From Cladocopium goreaui (lineage: Eukaryota; Sar; Dinophyceae; Suessiales; Symbiodiniaceae): a DNA stretch of 64,000 nucleotides. The notes beneath the pieces were generated by a model. That model did no database searches, was not told the origin of the DNA, and saw nothing but the letters and a program-made list of their open reading frames with translations. Of this stretch, positions 59,455 through 64,000 are shown piece by piece (the stretch's first letter is position 1; every line of letters begins with the position of its first letter). Position numbers and translations under genes: made by a program. The stretch covers positions 212,001 to 276,000 of the forward strand of contig CAMXCT020001480.1 in NCBI GenBank assembly GCA_947184155.2. The letters run 5' to 3'.

Positions 59455-61499
59455 ACAGTGCAGGTCAAATGTTGAGGATGGCAGATGAGAGAGAGGAGCT
59501 CCCCCTGCTGGCACCGGGGGGGGCGACTTTGACCGCTGGGGAGCTGAGGGGTGGACAGCCACTTGACGAATTGCAGCGCTGTCCTCCTTGTGGGCTCCTC
59601 CAGGACTTTTCACTGAGTGGCATTGCATGTGGGGTGTCAGCGGGAGGTGATCGTAATGAGTCTCCGGGTCTGACACCTCAAATTGAATTGACAGATGCAG
59701 CGACTGGTAGTCAGGCAGATCCTGGCATGGACACACCTGCGAAGCCGGGTGCGTCGGTGCCTGCAGTGGCGGCCGCTACTAGTGACTCTTTTTTAGCCTT
59801 TGCTGGGCGCACTTTTTCTGAAATGGGTGGACCCTTATTTGAATCCCTTCAGTGTTATTTATGGAGTAGGCATGGCAAGATCATGACCATGGCAAAGGAT
59901 TCTATTTTCCCTTTGCCCCTGGAGGGGTACCCGGGGGTCCACCCACAAATGTCATCTTGGCTGGGTAGCATTCTGCTGGCGTTAAACTCCCTCTATGGAG
60001 CGGGGTCGCAGACGACGGCGGGGCCGACCACAGTGCAAAAAAGATTAGTGAGTTCTGTGGTGGTTTCTCTTGAGCGCATGTGGGGCTGGACTGAAACTGT
60101 TCCAAAGACAGGGTTCGGGGAACTATTTGATGTAAAAGGTGTAGACTATCGCGGGGAAGAAGTTAAGCTGGCAAAGAGCTTCAACTGGGCTTGCATTGCA
60201 GGGGCACTTCCCCAAGAAGTGGGCACTTTGAACCTACTTGATTTCTGTACTGGCGGGTGTCGTCATTATGTTGAAGCTTTTGAGGAATACTTCCTTCCTG
60301 ATGAACAACAAACTATTGGCCGACCCCCTCGTATTCTTGTTGATCAGTCGGATTGGTTTGACGTTTGTAAGGGGCTCATTGGTACAGGGATTTGTGGGGT
60401 GCTGCCACAGCGGCTCCTCCATCATGTAGGGGACATTGCTTTGGAAAACGGACTTTTTGCTGTGAGTAAAAATGAATTTGATGATTCAGGGCTGGAACTT
60501 CATCGACTCATTATGAACATGGTGCCGCTGAATAAATTGTGTCGCTCACTAAGGGGAGACATAGGCACTCTCCCTAGTATTGCTGGCTTCTCTGCTTTTT
60601 ATTTGGACGACTCTGAGGTTGCTGTGATGTGTAGCGAAGACATAAAGTGTTTTTACTACTTATTCAAAGTCCATGATACATGGATGCGGTTCATGGGATT
60701 TGCTCGTGAAGTACCTTCGGGCCTGGTACCTCCAGAGTTTGCAGGACAGTCATGCCGGCTGGTTGCCCGGGTGTTACCAATGGGTTTTGTAAATAGTGTT
60801 GCACTGGCCCAGCACATCCATCGAAATGTTGTCAGGTGGAGTTCGAGCCCAGCTGGTTTGGATCTTCGGGGCCACTGCGAGCTTCGGCGCGACAGGCCGG
60901 CGCCATTGACGGATGTCATGTTTCGGGTTTACCTAGACAACTGGGATGAGATTAGGAAGGTTGACAGAAACTTGGTTGACGATGTACTGGGTTCCCCGTC
61001 ACCCCAACAGCTTTGTCTCCGTCAAGAATATGAAGATCTGAACCTTCCACGCCACCCCAAAAAAGCTGTTGAAAGTGCCTGCCGGGCCGAGATTCAGGGT
61101 GCCCTCCTGGACGGGAGGGCTGGCGTGGCATACGCCAAACCTGAGAAGATCTTGAAATATATGGGGTTGGCATGGGAACTCGTTCAGCGGGATGGCGCCT
61201 CGATGCGGGAATTGCAGGTAGTGGCAGGGGGTTTTGTCTATATTACCATGTTTCGGCGTGCGCTTCTCTGTGCGCTGAATGAGATCTGGGAACATATTGA
61301 AAGTATGAAGGCTTACCCCCCAGTGGTCCGCTTGCGTTTGCCCCGTGGTGTCAAGCTTGAGCTCCTGCGCTTCATGTCGCTGGTACCCCTAGCGCAAATG
61401 GATTTTCGGATGCCTATGTGCCCCCATGTCACCGCGAGCGACGCGTCCTCCTCTGGGGGAGGAATTTGTAGGTCAATAGGCTTGGCTGCCTATGGCTGA
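59451..61499 (+). CDS. Reverse transcriptase with the first strand of RNase H
   Basis: Starts at the ATG at 59451, overlapping the ORF2 stop as ATGA. An unrelated frame is open further left, but the Gly/Lys ORF2 tail shows that is not coding. About 682 aa. RT motif A is EDIKCFYYLF (Asp about 397), motif B LPMGFVNSVALAQ (about 442-454), motif C VYLDNWDE (Asp 496, Asn 497 in place of the second Asp), then ILKYMGLAWE. The end is ASDASSSGGGICRSIGL (Asp about 664), the first beta hairpin of RNase H. TGA at 61497 cuts the frame, which continues without other stops to 63149. Confidence 0.85.
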   Translation: MNSAGQMLRMADEREELPLLAPGGATLTAGELRGGQPLDELQRCPPCGLLQDFSLSGIACGVSAGGDRNESPGLTPQIELTDAATGSQADPGMDTPAKPGASVPAVAAATSDSFLAFAGRTFSEMGGPLFESLQCYLWSRHGKIMTMAKDSIFPLPLEGYPGVHPQMSSWLGSILLALNSLYGAGSQTTAGPTTVQKRLVSSVVVSLERMWGWTETVPKTGFGELFDVKGVDYRGEEVKLAKSFNWACIAGALPQEVGTLNLLDFCTGGCRHYVEAFEEYFLPDEQQTIGRPPRILVDQSDWFDVCKGLIGTGICGVLPQRLLHHVGDIALENGLFAVSKNEFDDSGLELHRLIMNMVPLNKLCRSLRGDIGTLPSIAGFSAFYLDDSEVAVMCSEDIKCFYYLFKVHDTWMRFMGFAREVPSGLVPPEFAGQSCRLVARVLPMGFVNSVALAQHIHRNVVRWSSSPAGLDLRGHCELRRDRPAPLTDVMFRVYLDNWDEIRKVDRNLVDDVLGSPSPQQLCLRQEYEDLNLPRHPKKAVESACRAEIQGALLDGRAGVAYAKPEKILKYMGLAWELVQRDGASMRELQVVAGGFVYITMFRRALLCALNEIWEHIESMKAYPPVVRLRLPRGVKLELLRFMSLVPLAQMDFRMPMCPHVTASDASSSGGGICRSIGLAAYG

Positions 61500-63152
61500 A
61501 CCGCCCAGGCCGCCCTAGTCCGGGGAGAGTCTGGTGATGCCTCCTCTGCCATTGAAGTTCTTACAGTGGGGTTATTCGATGGCATTGGCGCGTTGCGCGT
61601 GGCTGTTGATGTATTGCAAGTACCGGTTGCGGGTCATGTGAGCGTGGAATGCAACGCGTATGCCAATCGCGTGTTGGAAAGTGCTTTCCCTGGGTCTCAT
61701 GTAGTGAACACCGTACAGGATGTCACGGCTGGAGAAGTGCGGCGATGGGCTTGTGAATTTTCTTCTGTGGGGGTGGTCTTGATCGGAGCTGGCCCCCCTT
61801 GCCAAGGGGTGAGCGGGTTGAATGCCGACCGTAAAGGCTCTCAGAAAGACTTGCGCAGCTCCTTGTATAAGGAAGTTCCTCGGGTGAAAGCGCTTGTGGA
61901 GAACTTTTTCCCATGGGCGCAGGTTCACCTTTTTATGGAAAGTGTAGCTTCTATGGACGCAAAGGACCGCGCAGCCATGTCTGCCGACCTTGGCTTACTT
62001 CCCCTGCGGGTGGACGCAGCTGGAGTGTCACTTGCTCGGAGGCCGCGACTGTACTGGCTTACCTGGGAGTTGGCCTCAGAGCCAGGAATGCTCCTGCAGG
62101 AGCCAGTGGGAATGGGATGGCACGAACTGCGGGAAATCACGCTGGAGGCTGAGGTTCCCCAGCGCGATTTTCTTGAGGCTGGGTGGTTCATCCACCCTGC
62201 TGCACGGCTCGCCACCTTCACTACGTCGCGACCCTCGCCTACCCCTGGCCGGCGACCAGCTGGCTTGGCCTCTTCTGACGCCGCCACACTCCAGCGCTGG
62301 AAGGATGATTGCCACAGATACCCCCCTTACCAGTACAAACCTGAATTTTGCCTCCATCATGCAACCTCCCCCGTGCGCGTGGCTAGCATCGTCGAGCGTG
62401 AGGTGATTTTGGGCTTCCCAGCACACTATACCGCGCAATGCGTTCGGAAACAGGAGCGTCACCTTGAATGGGTGAGCGATCTTCGTAAAACCTTACTGGG
62501 GAACACCTGGTCCGTCCCGGTTGTGGTGTGTTTGCTCAAACAACTTTTCGAGAGATTGGGTTTGGTGCCTTTTGTCCCTATCTCCACCCTCCTTGCGCGG
62601 ATGACTCCTGGCTGTGGGAGTACCCTTCAAAGCATTTTGCAGCGCCCTCCGGTCAAACGTGAAGACCCACAAATTTTCCCTGAAAATGACTTGTCGCGAC
62701 GGTTAGCTGGCTTAGTGTCAGTGAAAGGAGAGGACCTCATGCTCCAGGCTCCCACGGAACACCTGGTCCGGTACCACCGGCTTCGGACAAGCATCCCTAG
62801 CAAGCTCTGGAAATGGAAAGAAATTGCGGGGTGGGCTTGGAAAAGCAAGGAGCACATCAACCAGCTTGAAATGCGCTCCGTTCTGACTACCTTGCGGTAC
62901 CTGATCTTGAAGGAAAAGCTGTCTGGATGTCGTCTGATCCATTTGACGGATAGTCTTGTTGTCCTCCACGCCTTAAGTCGAGGTAGAAGTTCTAGCAAAC
63001 GCCTCCGTAGAACCATCATGCGCATTAATGCCCTCCTCCTTACTGCTCACCTCCATCCTGTGTGGGCCTACGTCCACACAGCTCAAAACCCAGCAGACCG
63101 GCCATCGCGCCGGGTGCGTTCTATGAAATGGCGAAAAACCAAAAGCGGTTAG
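61500..63152 (+). CDS. C5-cytosine DNA methyltransferase (DNMT3-like) embedded in RNase H
   Basis: Same frame as the RT after the TGA at 61497; 61500-61565 is open and a GTG at 61566 is only an arbitrary start. Numbering from 61566: motif I GLFDGIGALR (2-11, SAM binding), acidic E29 (SVEC), motif IV GAGPPCQG with catalytic Cys79 (61800-61802), motif VI as ESV (125-127, usually ENV), motif VIII RRPRLYW (158-164), motif IX EREVILGFPAHYT (277-289), motif X LLGNTWSVPV (310-319). The GFPxHYT and GNxWSVPV forms are DNMT3-like. Residues about 410-516 carry the rest of RNase H: Glu435 (NQLEM), Asp462 (HLTDS) and Asp511 (NPADRPSR). The methyltransferase has all core motifs and appears intact. It overlaps the recombinase ORF by 25 bases. 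Confidence 0.9.
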   Translation, partial: TAQAALVRGESGDASSAIEVLTVGLFDGIGALRVAVDVLQVPVAGHVSVECNAYANRVLESAFPGSHVVNTVQDVTAGEVRRWACEFSSVGVVLIGAGPPCQGVSGLNADRKGSQKDLRSSLYKEVPRVKALVENFFPWAQVHLFMESVASMDAKDRAAMSADLGLLPLRVDAAGVSLARRPRLYWLTWELASEPGMLLQEPVGMGWHELREITLEAEVPQRDFLEAGWFIHPAARLATFTTSRPSPTPGRRPAGLASSDAATLQRWKDDCHRYPPYQYKPEFCLHHATSPVRVASIVEREVILGFPAHYTAQCVRKQERHLEWVSDLRKTLLGNTWSVPVVVCLLKQLFERLGLVPFVPISTLLARMTPGCGSTLQSILQRPPVKREDPQIFPENDLSRRLAGLVSVKGEDLMLQAPTEHLVRYHRLRTSIPSKLWKWKEIAGWAWKSKEHINQLEMRSVLTTLRYLILKEKLSGCRLIHLTDSLVVLHALSRGRSSSKRLRRTIMRINALLLTAHLHPVWAYVHTAQNPADRPSRRVRSMKWRKTKSG

Positions 63153-64000
63153 AGGGGCGCAGTAAGCAGGAGAGGCAAAAAGTGCGCAAGCAGATGGGTA
63201 CGCTGAGAAGCTTGACTATCCAACCTCGTACGCGAGCTAGATATGACAAGGCAAAAGACAAGTTTTATTCTTTTCTTCGAGCAAATGATCTCCAACTTCC
63301 TCGGGAGTACTCTCAGCTGGACGGACTCCTGTGCGATTATCTTGAACACCTTTGGTCTTCAGGAGAGGGCCGGGGACTGGCTTCAGACACCCTGGCCAGT
63401 TTGCAAGACACCAGCCCTCGGGTCAAAGGCCACATTCCAGGGGCCTGGCGATTGCTCAAGACCTGGCACGTCAATGAGATCCCCTGCCGTGCCCCACCCC
63501 TCCCTGTGCGGGTGTTAGAAAGTCTCGTTGGCTATTTCCTGTTCCATGATGATCCCCTCATGGCTCTGTCTTTGTTACTGGGCTTCTTTGCTATGCTTCG
63601 GACTGGGGAATTATTGGGTATTCGTAACAAAGATGTTACCATTGACCCTCGTGGGCAATCGGCTGTTATTTCATTGGGTTACACAAAAGGTGGCAAACGG
63701 GCTGGCGCTGCGGAGAGCGTCTCTGTCACTGTAGTGGAAGTCATTCGCCGACTTCACCAATGGAAAAATAGTTCGTCATCTGCCTCTAAACTTACCCCCT
63801 CCCCTCACGCCTGGCGAAAAGCTTTTACCAACGCGTTGGAGTCATTAGCCCTTGGGCCATGGGAATTCCGTCCGTATTCTCTTCGCCGTGGTGGGGCCAC
63901 ATTTTGGTTCAGTAAGCATGGATCGCTCGACCGGATCCTCCTGCAAGGGAGGTGGATGGCTGCAAAAACCGCACGTACTTACCTGAATGAGGGTTTAGCT
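63128..64000 (+). CDS. Tyrosine recombinase (truncated by window end)
   Basis: From the ATG at 63128, open for 291 codons to the window edge. Catalytic residues: Arg158 in FAMLRTGELLGIR, a GYTKGGKR beta-hairpin Lys, Tyr250-x-x-Arg253 in RPYSLRRGGATF (His replaced by Tyr), Trp276 in LLQGRWM, and the nucleophile Tyr285 in TARTYL. This is the Arg/His-x-x-Arg/Trp/Tyr set of phage-integrase-type recombinases used by DIRS elements to insert circular DNA without target duplication. The basic N-terminal part (KRLEGRSKQERQKVRKQ) may bind DNA. The stop codon is outside the window. Confidence 0.9.
   Translation, partial: MAKNQKRLEGRSKQERQKVRKQMGTLRSLTIQPRTRARYDKAKDKFYSFLRANDLQLPREYSQLDGLLCDYLEHLWSSGEGRGLASDTLASLQDTSPRVKGHIPGAWRLLKTWHVNEIPCRAPPLPVRVLESLVGYFLFHDDPLMALSLLLGFFAMLRTGELLGIRNKDVTIDPRGQSAVISLGYTKGGKRAGAAESVSVTVVEVIRRLHQWKNSSSSASKLTPSPHAWRKAFTNALESLALGPWEFRPYSLRRGGATFWFSKHGSLDRILLQGRWMAAKTARTYLNEGLA

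Larger units (their letters stand above)
57139..64000 (+). mobile_element. DIRS-like tyrosine-recombinase retrotransposon with a C5 DNA methyltransferase
   Basis: Order: ORF1 (zinc knuckle, SR-rich), gag-like ORF2, RT, RNase H strand 1, C5 methyltransferase, rest of RNase H, tyrosine recombinase. DIRS elements have RT-RNase H, a methyltransferase (usually an adenine-type domain) and a tyrosine recombinase; here the methyltransferase is C5-type. Dinoflagellate retrotransposons carrying cytosine methyltransferases have been reported. GC content and reading-frame length differ sharply from the flanks. Neither terminus was identified and the right end is outside the window. Confidence 0.85.

Noticed and set aside
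58299-61499. Single 1066-aa protein over the whole span
   Set aside because: Residues before about 58985 are an Arg/Ser-rich shadow of the 58042 frame, and 59326-59450 shadows the Gly/Lys tail of ORF2. The RT protein more likely starts at 59451.
57139-64000. Classification as an LTR retrotransposon (Copia or Gypsy)
   Set aside because: No aspartic protease or DDE integrase is present; a tyrosine recombinase with its catalytic set follows the RNase H, as in DIRS-type elements.

Overview
The window looks like nuclear DNA of a dinoflagellate, probably a symbiodiniacean or close relative. This is inferred from the retroelement coding style, intron-dense genes with occasional non-GT donors, very many small inverted-repeat elements inside introns and large tandem arrays. 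No bacterial operon structure is present. Every long clear coding frame lies in one retroelement at the right end. Host coding sequence appears only as short GC-richer exons of about 60-170 bases on the + strand.

Layout. 1-2526 is a 147-bp tandem array, followed by an AT-rich zone with a 116-bp duplication (2691-2920). 2.9-8.0 kb holds small TIR elements and a short chain of candidate exons (4003-6130). 8.05-8.82 kb carries a cluster of CGTAAGC motifs. 9.59-11.94 kb is a 246-bp tandem array with alternating subtypes. 14-28.7 kb contains a split gene whose exons join in phase and encode a J domain (DnaJ-type co-chaperone module), ending with TAA at 28728-28730. 29.2-51.7 kb contains a long series of candidate exons from one or more unidentified genes, with possible terminal exons at 46.5, 47.1 and 51.7 kb. 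51.8-57.1 kb is mostly nested small repeats.

At least nine families of 80-140 bp repeats are scattered through the window. Family A (about 30 copies, TA target duplication), family B (about 24 copies) and family C (about 14 copies) dominate. Family A ends read as CTG|GTAAAC on the left and GTTTACCAG|AG on the right. Family B carries a conserved CTGAC plus pyrimidine tract plus CAG module. Both therefore resemble introner elements, transposons that can be removed as introns.

57.14-64.0 kb is a tyrosine-recombinase (DIRS-like) retrotransposon, cut by the window end. In order it has a zinc-knuckle/SR-rich ORF1, a gag-like ORF2 (two frame breaks), a reverse transcriptase, the first strand of an RNase H, a C5-cytosine DNA methyltransferase of DNMT3-like type, the rest of the RNase H, and a tyrosine recombinase. 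The methyltransferase sits inside the RNase H fold. One in-frame TGA at 61497 separates the RT part from the methyltransferase part, so this copy may be inactive or may rely on recoding. An element of this kind could methylate its own DNA or host DNA after reverse transcription; that is inference.
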